Assembly: GCF_023343835.1 (NCBI RefSeq)
Contig: NC_064439.1
Span: 32,314,508-32,378,507, forward strand
Origin: Lagopus muta
Taxonomy: Eukaryota > Chordata > Aves > Galliformes > Phasianidae
DNA length: 64,000 nt
Direction: 5' to 3'
Below, in pieces: positions 36,991 to 48,318 of the stretch. Under the pieces are notes generated by a model. That model was not told the origin of the DNA. It searched no databases and saw only the letters and a program-made list of their open reading frames with translations. A program made the translations under genes and the position numbers. Within the stretch, counting starts at the first letter, position 1; the number at the start of each line of letters is the position of its first letter.

Positions 36991-37396
36991 GGCTGGAGCA
37001 CCTCTCGTATGAGGAAACGCTGAGGGCTTGTTCAGCCTGGAGAAGGCTCCAGGGACATCCCATAGTGGCCTTCCAGAATTTAAAGCATGCTTATAAGCAG
37101 GAGGTAGACAGATTTCTTCATGGTCTGACAGTGATAGGACAAAGGGGAATGGTTTTAAATTAAAAGAGGGGAGATTTAAAGTAGAAGTTAGGAGAAAATT
37201 TTTCACTCAGACTGTGGTGAGGCATTGGCACAAGATGCCCAGAGAGGTTGTGGGTGCCTCATCCCTGGAGGCGCACAAGGCCAGGTTGGGTGGGACCCCG
37301 AGCAGGCTGAGCTGGTGGCAGCAGCCCTGCCCACGGGGGGAGAGCTGGATGATCTTTAAGGTCCCTTTCAAACCAAGCCATTCTATGATTCTATGA
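36172..37396 (+). mobile_element. Internally deleted CR1 LINE: endonuclease joined to ORF2 C-terminus
   Basis: One CR1 copy in plus orientation whose endonuclease part (to 'tgcatccctaagaag', about 36990) runs straight into 'gctggagcacctctcgtatg'. That is the C-terminal ORF2 segment normally found after the reverse transcriptase. The intervening reverse transcriptase domain, over 1 kb in a full element, is absent. The 3' end is complete: 'gaggcattggcacaagatgc', 'gatctttaaggtccctttc' and two octamers (ttctatgattctatga, 37381-37396). The minus-strand frames at 36586-36948 and 36967-37206 are antisense shadows. The 5' part upstream of the endonuclease is not recognisable; 36023-36171 is unassigned. 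Confidence 0.88.
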
Positions 37397-40300
37397 AATG
37401 CATGTTGCCAGTGTCTGGGGCCACCTCTGTCCCCCCACTTTCACCATCTGTCCTTTGACCAATTTACCTTCTGTCTCCAGATTCCCACACAGAGAGGGGC
37501 TAAAACATTGCTACACTTGCATCCTATGCTAAACAGACTTCGTATCACAATGGTTTCTGCTATACCCCTGCACTGGCTGGTAATTTGAAAGGTGCTTTAT
37601 GATCCCTGCAGAGCGAAATAAACTCGTGAGAGGTAAAGCCTTGAGCCTGAATAGTGCCATAAAGCTGTTTAACTCCAGCCAGTTAGGCAGTCTCAAATAG
37701 TATCCCCTTGGGGGCTGAGTACATTCCTGTGGAAGAGGAGACAGAGGATCAAGATGTTCTGCAGGCACTGTGCTACTATCAGTGTTGGGACTTCTGCTGT
37801 CAGTGCAGATCATGCCCTTTGTTCCTCCATCCTTAGCCCGCTGGTCTGTACATCAGTCACAAAGTCACTCTCCAAGATTGTGAAGAGGTCTTCTGACTCT
37901 TACTTGGATTTCCAAAGCATCTCTAAATCTGATCTGATCCTTTGCTGACTATCCCAGTATACTTGCTATTTTTTTCCCCTCAGTATCCAAATATAATGCA
38001 GGTAGTGAATTAATTGATGGTTTTTCTTCCCATAGCAGTACCGTCACATTTGCATTCTGCCTTAGATATTCATTATAAATAAGACACTAAAACTGAGGAA
38101 GCTGCAGGTGTTTTAGGGAGTCTCTGATACACTTGAGAAATCTTCCCAGTAAAATATAAATTGTTTGCTTCTAAATTTATTTCAGATCAGAATAAAATCA
38201 TTCTTCTGATGCTGTTAAATATAATGCAATTTCTAAAAAACAGTGGCATGCTCAGCCAAGAAGCAACAGTATCATTCCATATAGGTAAACCAGTCCTGCA
38301 GCGTCTTAGAGATCCTTTGTAATAAAAGTAAATTCTTAATATCAGATCTATAACCAAACTGTTTCAGGCCCATAGGAATGCAGGGAGAGAGCTGACTTCT
38401 TCAGTGAGGGCTGCAGCCATTATTTTGGCAGCACTGAATCTAGATTTATGGTATTCCATTAAGAAGGAATGCATTAACTCTACAACTGTCACCACTGCAT
38501 TGATGTCAAAGGAAGTGCTCTGCCTGGCTTTGCTGACTTGATTGATGGAAAATAGTATATCAGTCTAGTTGCTCTCTCTCTGATGAGAAAGGCAAGTATC
38601 CTGGATCCCTGAAGCTAGAGGAAAACTCCATTTTTTCCCCCTCTCTTGGATAATTTTCATGCATTCTTTGGCCCTGGCCATGGAAAATGAAAAACAAGAC
38701 TGTTGACTTTTTTCACATTGTCCAGAAAGGGAGCAACCCAATAGGCAGACCAAAGCAGTTCTCCTTTTCCACTCCAGTTCAGTTCCAAGCTTGAATGTTG
38801 CACCAAGCACTACCACCATAGCAGGTGAAATAGTGAATTCTAGCAACTACAGATTCTAAGATAATCACAGGTTGAAACCCAGTCAAAATCTTGATTGCAG
38901 TGCAGAGATTTCTCACTATGTATCCACTCTCCCAGCAGGCTGCAAAATTATTGGATTCATCCCTGGCAAATACTTAAAATAGCACCTATTCCTGCAGCAC
39001 ATTAAAAAGGCATTTATTTTTGCAAAACAGGGAAGTCTTGCTATTGCTCTTGAGCAGACGGAGAATTAAGACACACAGGAAATGTCTAGTAAGTAAAATA
39101 ACCAGGGCCCATTCCCGGCCCCGAGGCCAAGCAGCACAGCATGGTTCAGCTTTACATATCATGGTCTCTTCTTTCCCTTCCCCACTCCCTCAAAATGAGG
39201 GTATTTGAGTCGAAATTGCCTGCTGGGAGTAGTCCCTGGCACATGCTCTCCCCTGAAGCATGTCTGTGTGTTGTCTGGAGGAGCAGCAATCAACACAGCC
39301 AGAGCTCTGGTGCTGGTGAGTGTGCAAGCAATTAGAGAGCAGGGACAGTCACTGGCCTGTGTGCTGCCCTGCTCCGTCTGGCAAGCAGACAGCTAAAGGA
39401 GCTGTGGGCCCTGTTATGGACCCATTAAGGACATGGCAACACAGAGGCATTCAAGCCCATGAATTTTATTTTTGAAACTCTCCTTTAGCCCTGTTGGCTA
39501 CATGTTGAACATCAAACTGTTTCAGGTGGGTAACGTGCTGTGTTGGTGCTGTGGTGATCTGAGACGTTTGCCTTTCTGCTCTGAAAGACTTTGGTCTGGG
39601 TGACATTCGTTTCTCAGGGAACAGTGTACAGAAGAGATTGGATCCACGATGGGCTTGATCAGACCTGCAGATGAGATTCCCAGAGGTGTGCACACATGCA
39701 TGCAGAACCCAAGAGATAATGCTGGGTAAAACCTTTCAGATCCATCTAACAAACATAGGCAGAGAGTTTTTGTCCAAAACGGTGTGTAAGAGGTGGACAT
39801 AGCAATAGAACATATTTTTCTGATTATTTTTCTTTGCGTCAAAAAATAAATTCATATTACAGAAGATGTAATTTTATCAACATCTTGCCCATTGATGGTT
39901 TTGATTCCATCAGGATGTTTTGTTAGTTTTCTTCCTATGTTATTATTAGAAGTTGTCCCTGAAGATTTAAATGTTCTCTTTACAGAAATAATCTCCTTAA
40001 TTCATAATATTTTTGGCCTGAAATTAGACCTTCCGCAAAGCCTTCCCATCTCAGCTGGAAGATTAGTCTCCCTACTGTCTTGTTTCACTGCCCTCTTCTG
40101 TTACTTATCTGCTCATACTTCTCATCCAGAGCTTTTGCAAAAGCAAGTGGCGTACAATGAACTCATTAATCAATGTTTCTGGAGTTAAGATGTAGGGAAG
40201 TCTCACCCTTGCACATCTTCTCATCATTGCTGTGCTTATCATCATCTTAAATTGGTTTTTCAGACAGCCACTCACCTCACTTGCTATTTCTTGCTATGCC

Positions 40301-43300
40301 AGCATCACACTCTCTGTAAGAAATCACAAATTATGGCATGTAGCGAGGTTCCCATTCCATTCAGCCAAAATAATCACTTAGAATTGTTACCCGTATTTCC
40401 CTCACAGCCTCCTGAACAAATGAGTATTTCTAACACAAAATTTTACATTTTCTATCAGCCAGTTTTCATCCCAGTCTCTTGCTTTTATTAAACTATGTTA
40501 GTTTATTAAACTACGTTAGCTATTGAACTCATTCAGTTCACTGAGTTTTTTCATAAATGATTGACAAAGATCATTCTGAAAAACCATCATCCCTTAATTC
40601 TTTACCATCCAAAATGTATGTATATATTAGGTTTCTCTGAATTGCCTGAGTAAGAAGCGAGACTGCAGCTTTCTGATGGTGCTACGGGAAGAACACTTGT
40701 ATTCACAGCATGTCAGATTCAGTATAAAAGACATAAATGTAGCTGTGCACAGAATAGTTGAAAAAAAAGGCCTTTCCGCTGCAGGGGGCATTTCCTTTGT
40801 ATTTGCTGTGCCACCATCTTGCCTTTTTTCATGCACTTAGTCATCACTGTTTGAGAGTCCCAGACAAAGTGATTCAGCAGTCTCAGGCAAAACATAGCAC
40901 AGATGTGTTTGGTCAGTCTGCTGGTTAATTGATAACATATCAGCTGGCAGCCTGAGGGGGAACTGGCTGCAGATGTCCTGTACTGAGAGCCATGTCGCTG
41001 TGATGACCTTTAGGAGTACGCTGAACTTCCAATTTTGTATTCTTGTATAGAACTCTGATCACCTGATGAGCAGTTAAATATTCTGAAATAAATACGCTAT
41101 GCATATTCTCAACTATTGGATTTTATTAACAAAATCTGCAATTTCCAGGGACTTGTTTTTAATATAGCCATAGAAAGTACAGATGGAATGAAGAAGTGAA
41201 AGCTTTATTTGATAATATATATTTTTAATTGTTTGCATAAACCCTTGTAGGAAACAACTCTGCAGCAGCCTAGCACACACTCTCATCTTTCAGTTTGATT
41301 ACAGGCATCCAAACAACTGCTGGCAAGGCTAGCAGAATGCAAACACCTGCATGTCTGCATCAGTTTCTATCGCCGTGACAATTCTCTGTATGAAACTGGC
41401 TCTTTACAATAATACGTGCTCTACCATAACAGACCCAGTCAGTCTGCTACAATGACTCTTCAGAGGATTTAACTTTTTATTATATCAAATCAAAAAGAAA
41501 GAAGCAATGTGACTGCATAGCTGGCTCTTGATCTAAAACACATTTTATCCATTCATTTTTCAACTGGCTATCAAGACTGTGCTGCATAAAGTTTATTTTA
41601 GCTATCAAAAAAGCTATCAAGAAGCGTCACTCATTTTAAGCAAATGTTCCTATTGTAGTGTCAGATTTACATGTTTTTCTGGCTCTGTCTGACTCAGGTA
41701 AATTCTTCATGGAGATCAAAGAGATAAAGTTTCTTATATCAGAGAACACACTTAGATCAACTTGCAGTACTTCAACGAAAGCGAGTTTCCCTTGCTGGAG
41801 CAACTTAAAGTGCGTTCCTGATCCCAGTCCTGTGTTTGGGCTCTCAGGCCCAAATACTCTGAGTGGCTCCAGAGATACAGAAAAAGCCATGCAAATATTC
41901 TGAACTTGTACCCATATAAAAACAGGTCACCATGATGAAAGTTTGACAGAAACTGAAATTACTTAAGTTTCCCACCAAGAGCCCAATACATCACTCAGGA
42001 TAATTTTTAGTGTCTTCAGTGGGCTCTAGGTTGCACACTTAATGAGCTGTGTAATTTTTGGTATATCACAGCCATCTCCTACAGAATACTGCCCAAACTG
42101 TAACATATCTTCACACATACTCACCTGTTCATGGAAATGAAAGGAAAATCAGGTAAAGAACTTTAAAAACTGCTTTCAGTGGAAAAAAGTACAGATCTAT
42201 CCATCAGAACATTTTGTGAGAAGTTGTCTTTTACACAAATATTACAAAAGTTGGAGGATCCAGAATGGAAATGGCTAGGTTTTCCTTGGTTACTGAAATG
42301 TTTCATCTTCTAAGCTGGAATTTTTTTTCTTTCCCCTGCAAAATGGGTTGAGCTTGAAGCCTCACTTCAAGGTAAGATAAAAGCAAATGCCAAACACTGT
42401 TCTTTTCTTTTCCAAAACAGAATTTCTGTTCTCCATCTAGCCCTACCTGCATAAAACTGATGGCAGAATTGACCCCTCAATCTTCTATTTGCACAAGCTC
42501 TTTGATTTCGTACCACATTATTTTGTTGGACAGTATTTCCACCTGAGATGATCACTGTAACTCATGATTTACTAGTCAACAGTGTTTTCAAATAGCTAAA
42601 TATTTCTTCTAACACCTTATTAGTAGTAATGATGACTATGGTACAGCTGTGTGATTTGCCGTCAAATAGCTTTTTCCACCACATGCTCTATAATTTCTGG
42701 AGGGAGATTGTCTTGGACACCCTTACCTAAATGGGGCCTCTTCTGCAATTGCCACTTAGCAAGCACTTCTGTTCTGTTGCAAAACTTCAATTTCTCTGCT
42801 CTAGATGCTACAGCAAATGGGCAAGCTTGAAGCATGTGGGATGTTCCATGCCATGATCAAAGATAATGTCGATCTACTGCTATATTGCTCAGACAAGTAC
42901 CACCAGCCCATGTGACAGAAATGTACTGACAAAGTTAGAAATCAGTGCGTTGAAGGCATGTGTTTCAATGGATTCCCAAAGTGCTAACAGTGTATGTCTT
43001 TAAGTGGTGTGGATAGTTTAGATCTAAGCCTAAGAACAGTCTAAGTACTTACACAGGTTTTCTTACCAAGTGGCTCTTAAGAACGCCCTATGAGGACTTG
43101 AAAACGCTAAATTGGGATCAGTAAGGCTACTGGATGTTCTAAAGCACTTTCTTCTCTGCTTCCAAACCTATTTCTACATCTGGGATTAAAACCAAGCTCC
43201 AGTGAGACTATCAGATATGAACCCCTGCCATTCAGATCTTAGCACTAAGTCTCACTCAAAGATATCTGTCTTTCACAACCTGGGGAGAAGCGTCCCCTTT

Positions 43301-43610
43301 AAAGATGAGGGCAAATATGAGAATTGCGATAGAACAGATGATTTCATGAAATTTTCACAATGTTGAGATGAAATCTCATTGGAGACCCTTAGGGGATTTC
43401 TCTGCCTTTAAACCAGAATCTGAACCTCAGCCAATGTTCAGCCTTTAACTTGAAATCCAAACCCTAATTTAAAGGTGATCTTGGACCACATCTGTTCACC
43501 ATCTTCTGAGTTTACATACTAAAGAAATCTCAAGTTGGCTTTGTTCTTTGTAAAGGTGATGTGCTGCTGTTTGAAAGGTGAAGAACAGAGTGATTTCATT
43601 TTATTATTAT
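37397..43610. other. Long unique noncoding stretch
   Basis: No CR1, LTR or gene recognised over about 6 kb. A near-exact tandem duplication 'agtttattaaactacgttag' lies at about 40483-40519. The plus frame at 39892-40188 (98 codons, leucine-rich) and the minus frame at 39522-39842 (106 codons) do not resemble known proteins. Confidence 0.45.
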
Positions 43611-43875
43611 AGTAACTTACATTTATATAGTATGTTTTCATCCCAGACAATCCTAAAGTGCTCTAGAAACTATACAAAGGAATCTCTTAATCTACTTCTG
43701 AAATACAGCACTTAATGCAATAACGCATAGTGGTTTAAGAGAGGATGTATGCCAGAAGTCTTTAATGACCACAAGCAGACAGGACCTTGGTTTTAAGTTT
43801 CACCCCAACCATGGTAGCTCTATCAGCACAGTCTCTTAAACTCCAGGCTGGGTCAGCAGTTCAATTCCGACTGCA
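43611..43875 (+). repeat. Very old vertebrate interspersed repeat (SINE/LINE tail type)
   Basis: The segment 'cttacatttatatagtatgt' followed by 'cctaaagtgctctagaaact' matches the 'acatttatatagcgctttt ... aaagcgctttaca' start of a repeat family seen in fish, turtles and, as fossils, other amniotes. The second half, 'ggaccttggttttaagtttc' then 'accccaaccatggtagctct' and 'atcagcacagtctcttaaac', follows the same family's 'gaccttggttttacgtctca ... cagcacagtgtcc' portion in the same order. Two ordered matches make chance unlikely. Its age makes regulatory reuse possible. The exact family name is left open because it needs a library search. Confidence 0.6.
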
Positions 43876-46800
43876 AAGAGAGATTGCCACCTACTAAATC
43901 ATGGATGCCTTGTTCAGCAGCGCCGGCACATTCCACAGAACCCTTCTCTCAAGCCCTCCTTGGCCACAAATCCCCTCTAACCTGTAAGATATGATATGCC
44001 TATAGTGGAAAGTGTAAGGAGTGGCAAAGCAGGGAGGAGTATCAGAGAAAAAATGCTTGCCACCCAGTCTATACTTTCTTCTTGCCAGACTGGCCAACGT
44101 GCCAGATCTACTTTCAGTTATCTTATTTATAAAAAGCCCAGAAAGAAGCTTACTTAAAACATAATACTGCTGAGGCATAGTTGCTAGCACATAAAGGTTA
44201 ATCCATAAATCACATTAATTCATGTATTGATCACATCATCTTCTTTAAAAATAAGCATAACAGCCCCTCTGGTAATATAAAACATGAAGGAAAAAAAAAG
44301 TGTACATCTCAAATGGTACCCAGATTATCTCTCTCCCCAGAAAACCTAGATTCAACTAGTAACACTGACAATTGTTTTTCATAGAGTGCATCTGCAAAAA
44401 TAAGTTTCTGAATCAACATTCATATTTTGATGAAAGTTATCAAAAACATTCTTTAAGAACTGTGACACAACTCAGATTTATGTCCTAAATATTTTTTAAT
44501 CACCAAACTTCTAGAAATATGCAGAGATGAAAAACAATCCAGGCAATACGCTTATGGTATGTATGTCCTACCACAAAAGAGCAAATAATGAAAAAAAGTA
44601 CTGTCATAATAGCAAACAAGATCAGCAAACAAGGCCAAAAGAGATTTCAAGCAACAAGGCTTACACTTACTAAAGCTAAAGGCTAAGTTTTTCAAGAGTA
44701 AGTAGCAAGTTGGGAATTCTCATTTTTGATTGCCCAACTCTAGTTTTCACTAAAGATCTTGAATTTGGCACTCCTATTTGGCACTCCAACTATTAAGTTG
44801 GAAAGTGAAATAAAAGGAAAGAATGAACTGTTTTTGTGGATTGTATCTGTGATAAGAAAGTGGAAGAAGCAAATACATCTTAACAATTGCTGCAAGTTTT
44901 AAACTTGGCCATTATCGCTTTCCAAGTAGAAAGCCATGAGAATAATACAGGAATTGAATCCACTTGCACAAAACTAGAAGGCTACAACTACCATATGAGG
45001 CGAAGGCAGCTGCAGAAGAAGGATCCAAGAGAGAAGGAGGAATAATGCTGGAACTCAAGAACTAATGAAGTCAATCTCATTTCATTCCCTTCAAACTGGT
45101 CATACACTTTTACTGTAAAGTAATTTCATAAGAACTTAGCTTGGCCCCCCCAAAATTGAGAGTATTATAATGCAAGAAACAATATCAAGTCAGCTTTTTC
45201 TTTAGTAAACAATGCAAAGCCTTGCTGTGCTATTAAGGTACACAGTCCAATTACTAAAACACGTAAAATTGAAATAATAAACATGTAGTTTTGATTAAAT
45301 GAGGTTATAAAAATTGTGGTAATAAAGTCAACATCTGAATCCATCATATTTATGAAAATTAAACTAGAAGAGCATGCATATATTACTTAAGCAAGCTAGC
45401 ATTACCAAAGGATTCAACATTTATTAGGGAAAGTTTTCTTTTCATCTAAAATGATATCACCCAACACACGAGCTCCATCATGTCTTCAGTGCTAAGTAAG
45501 TGAGCTTAGTGGTAAATGCCTTTAGTAATTCTCATTGTTTACTACTTCCTATCTTGGACATTTTCATTATTTTTGGTGCTGCAACGTATTAAAATAATCA
45601 TAATTTTACCCGAGCAAACAATGACTATCATTTTTGCACACAGAAAGTGCAAACGAATGATGACAGTCTGCCTTACTCACACTGAACTCAGCAATGCACT
45701 TTCTGAGCTATGAATACCTGTTTCTACAAGAGACTGCTTCTAGCTGATGCTGCTTGGATTTTAGCCCTGAAGCTTTCCCAGTTTCCAGGCTTTTGCCTCT
45801 ATTGGTTGCAACAGAAAAATAAAATGCAAAATCAAAATTTCAGGTTAGTCTTCGCATTGCATTTGGAAAAATGCATTCATAAAAATGTGTATTTAGAATC
45901 TGAATGATCCAAAACAGATGGAGCGCGGATAATATTCTCCCTCGTGTTCCCATTTCTATCCCGAGTTTGCTTCATATGCAAAAGCAAAGGGTCATATATA
46001 ATGCAAATGGTAGTAAGAAGAAATGCAGTATCAGTGCTTAGAACCCATCATGTGTAACAACACCTTGAGGGCCACTGTCAATTGCTGAAAGAAAAAAAGG
46101 GTGCCTGCTGCCTGGGGATGCATATTTGCTCCATTTATGGCCCTTCTGCTTCCTTTATTAGCCCAAATTGACACATTTTCCTTGATCTCTTTCTCCTGCT
46201 CCAGAGATCCATTCAAAGGTTATTTTCCCGATGAGGAAACAAGTCTTTAGGCAGATTTGTTATCCTGAATTTAGCAACTATAAGGCTAATTCATCCTCTG
46301 CTTGCAGAAGAGATATCTGCTCATCAGCTGGCCACCACAGTTGTTTTGTCCAACCCTTTCCTGTAGCCTCTGGCAACAGATTTGTGTCTCCAGTCTTCCT
46401 ATCAGACAAGTTAGACTATCTCCTCTAAACCTGGACCAGTGATGTCCAATTGCTTGAGGGTTTAAAACAGTTAAAAGGGGTGTGTTTTTTTCTTTCTTCT
46501 TAGTAGCTGCTATTAGCCTTATCCTTCTGTTTCAGTGAGTCTTCTCCCAGCAGGGAAACTGCCTGCTGCAGGGTGCCTTGTTGCTTTCAGAAATCTCTAA
46601 TTAGGTCCCTATCTGATTTAACAAGAAGTCAGTCCTGTCCCCAGTCATCCTGAAAGCTTTACAAATCTTTGCTTTTTGAAGATCCTAGTGAGAAAACAGC
46701 TTCCCACCTATCCCACAGCTAATCTTTTCCACTTGCTTTGAAGGTGTTTACTAATACTCTACCCTCCTATCTAAATAAAATCAGAGCATTTACATAGGAA

Positions 46801-48057
46801 AACACTGTAACATAAATTTTAATGCTCAAAGGATGGTTGGGAATGGTTCCTTACTCAGGGTAAGGCCCTGAACTGGCAATAACAGGGTTCATAAGACAGA
46901 TACAGCTCTGCTAGCACTTTGGCAATGTCTGGATATTATTTGAATATCAGAACCCTTGTTTTTCTCTTGCCTTTTTTTTTTTTTTTTTTGACTAATTTAT
47001 TTTATTTTAATTTTTATTTTAATTTCTTTCATTTTAGTCACTCCTTGCCTGGGAAGTACAGGAGGAAAATGGAAGGAGCAGCTGTTTGAAAGCTGGAAAC
47101 ACAGTCTGGAAATTGAGACAGTAGAATACAGGCATTGATTGTGTGCTTGAGATCCCCCTGGGCTTTTAAAAGGAAATGTAACATTTCCAGAGTCTGAAGA
47201 GATTATTTCTGTACATATAACACAAGTGGTATTAAGAACAAGAAGTTTCTCTGATAGCCAAAACTGAAAAAGCAATACTGATGTTTACCCCCCTTAAACT
47301 TCTTTCATGGCATTCATCCCCAAGGACAGTCCATCTTGATTCAGTGATTGCCTACGTGGCCCTCCTTTCTGTGCAGTTTTCAGCTCATGTCAGGGACCAG
47401 ATAAGATTATTTCAAAGTTATACAAAACAACTTGTGAGAGGTGCTGGGTGCCCTTGTCTCACAGGGCAAGGTCTGTAGGGAACTAGAAAAATGAGTAGAA
47501 AACGTGAAGAGTGCAGGAGAGCAGGAAAAATGTCAGCCTGTGCTTTCCTTGTTGTCACATTCTTCCCTACAGGTCCATCACTTGCTGTGTATGACGGCAG
47601 TCAGAGCAAGACAGTGGTGTTTATTCTTACACAAGACTACAATTCAAAGGGAACAATTTTGCATAAATTGTTTCACTGCAACTATACAGTCATTCACACA
47701 GAAAAGAAATTGCAGTACTTACACTAATAGCCACATTTCCAAGTGCAGTCAATTCTACCAGCTCAGTTTAGTGCAAACAGGGAGGAAGAAGTGCTGGAGA
47801 CACAGCTGAGAGCACTGATTTTGTCAGAAAGAACTTCAGCTCTAGACACCACTGAGAAGAAAGACCCAGAAATAGCTTTCATTCGTATGACATAACAGTA
47901 AATGCTGAAATCCATCATGAGTGCACCTGTATCTCACATCTAGCTATCACTGGGTATCTTGTACCACAAATTAATAGTACAAAAAGCAAAAGAAAAGCCA
48001 CCTAAATTCTAAAGGACAAATCTATTGAATGGTTGTTATTGTGAAGTCTCTTCTCCC
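43876..48057. other. Unique noncoding DNA
   Basis: No gene recognised. A block at about 45500-45670 carries two opposed forkhead-type sites ('attgtttactac' and 'gagcaaacaatg') and homeodomain cores, with an enhancer-like look. The poly(T)/TTTTA tract at 46972-47033 is listed separately. Confidence 0.45.
46972..47033. repeat. Poly(T) run followed by degenerate TTTTA repeat
   Basis: Eighteen consecutive T at 46972-46989, then 'gactaatttattttatttta' and similar units up to about 47033, ending in a pyrimidine-rich 'tttctttcattttag'. That last piece looks like a splice acceptor but has no supporting exon. Read on the minus strand the T run could be the A tail of an old insertion, but no source transcript is recognised. 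Confidence 0.93.
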
Positions 48058-48318
48058 AGGTAACTAGCGATAGGATGAGAAGGAATGGCCTCAAGTTGTG
48101 CCAGGGGAGGTTTAGATTGGGTATTGGAAAAATTTCTTCTCAGGAGTGGTGATGTATTGGAACAGGCTGCTCAGAGAGGTGGTAGGATCACTGTCCCTTG
48201 GAGGTATTCAAGAATCATGTAGATGTAGCACTGAGGGACATTGTTAGTGGGCATGGTGGAGGGATGGACTGACAGTCAGTCTAGATGATCATAGTGGTCT
48301 TTTCTGACTTATGTTCTT
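48058..48318 (+). mobile_element. CR1 LINE 3' fragment
   Basis: Starts around 'gcgataggatgagaaggaat'. It runs through 'tggaacaggctgctcagaga', 'gtagatgtagcactgaggga', 'cattgttagtgggcatggtg' and 'ctagatgatcatagtggtct', ending 'gacttatgttctt'. The 'gcactgagggac..gtta/gtca' segment marks the same subfamily as the copy at 53198-53415. The octamer tail has decayed beyond recognition. Confidence 0.93.

Noticed and set aside
39892-40188. Leucine-rich 98-codon plus-strand frame that could suggest membrane segments
   Set aside because: T-rich DNA naturally gives Leu/Phe/Ile-rich readings; no signal, motif or splice context.
43826-43878. tRNA-like A-box/B-box pair ('ggtagctctatcag' and 'gttcaattccgac')
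   Set aside because: No acceptor stem or cloverleaf can be formed by eye, and the stretch is better explained as part of the ancient repeat at 43611-43875.
47018-47040. Splice acceptor 'tttctttcattttag' after the poly(T) tract
   Set aside because: The T-rich repeat produces this pattern automatically and no coding exon follows.
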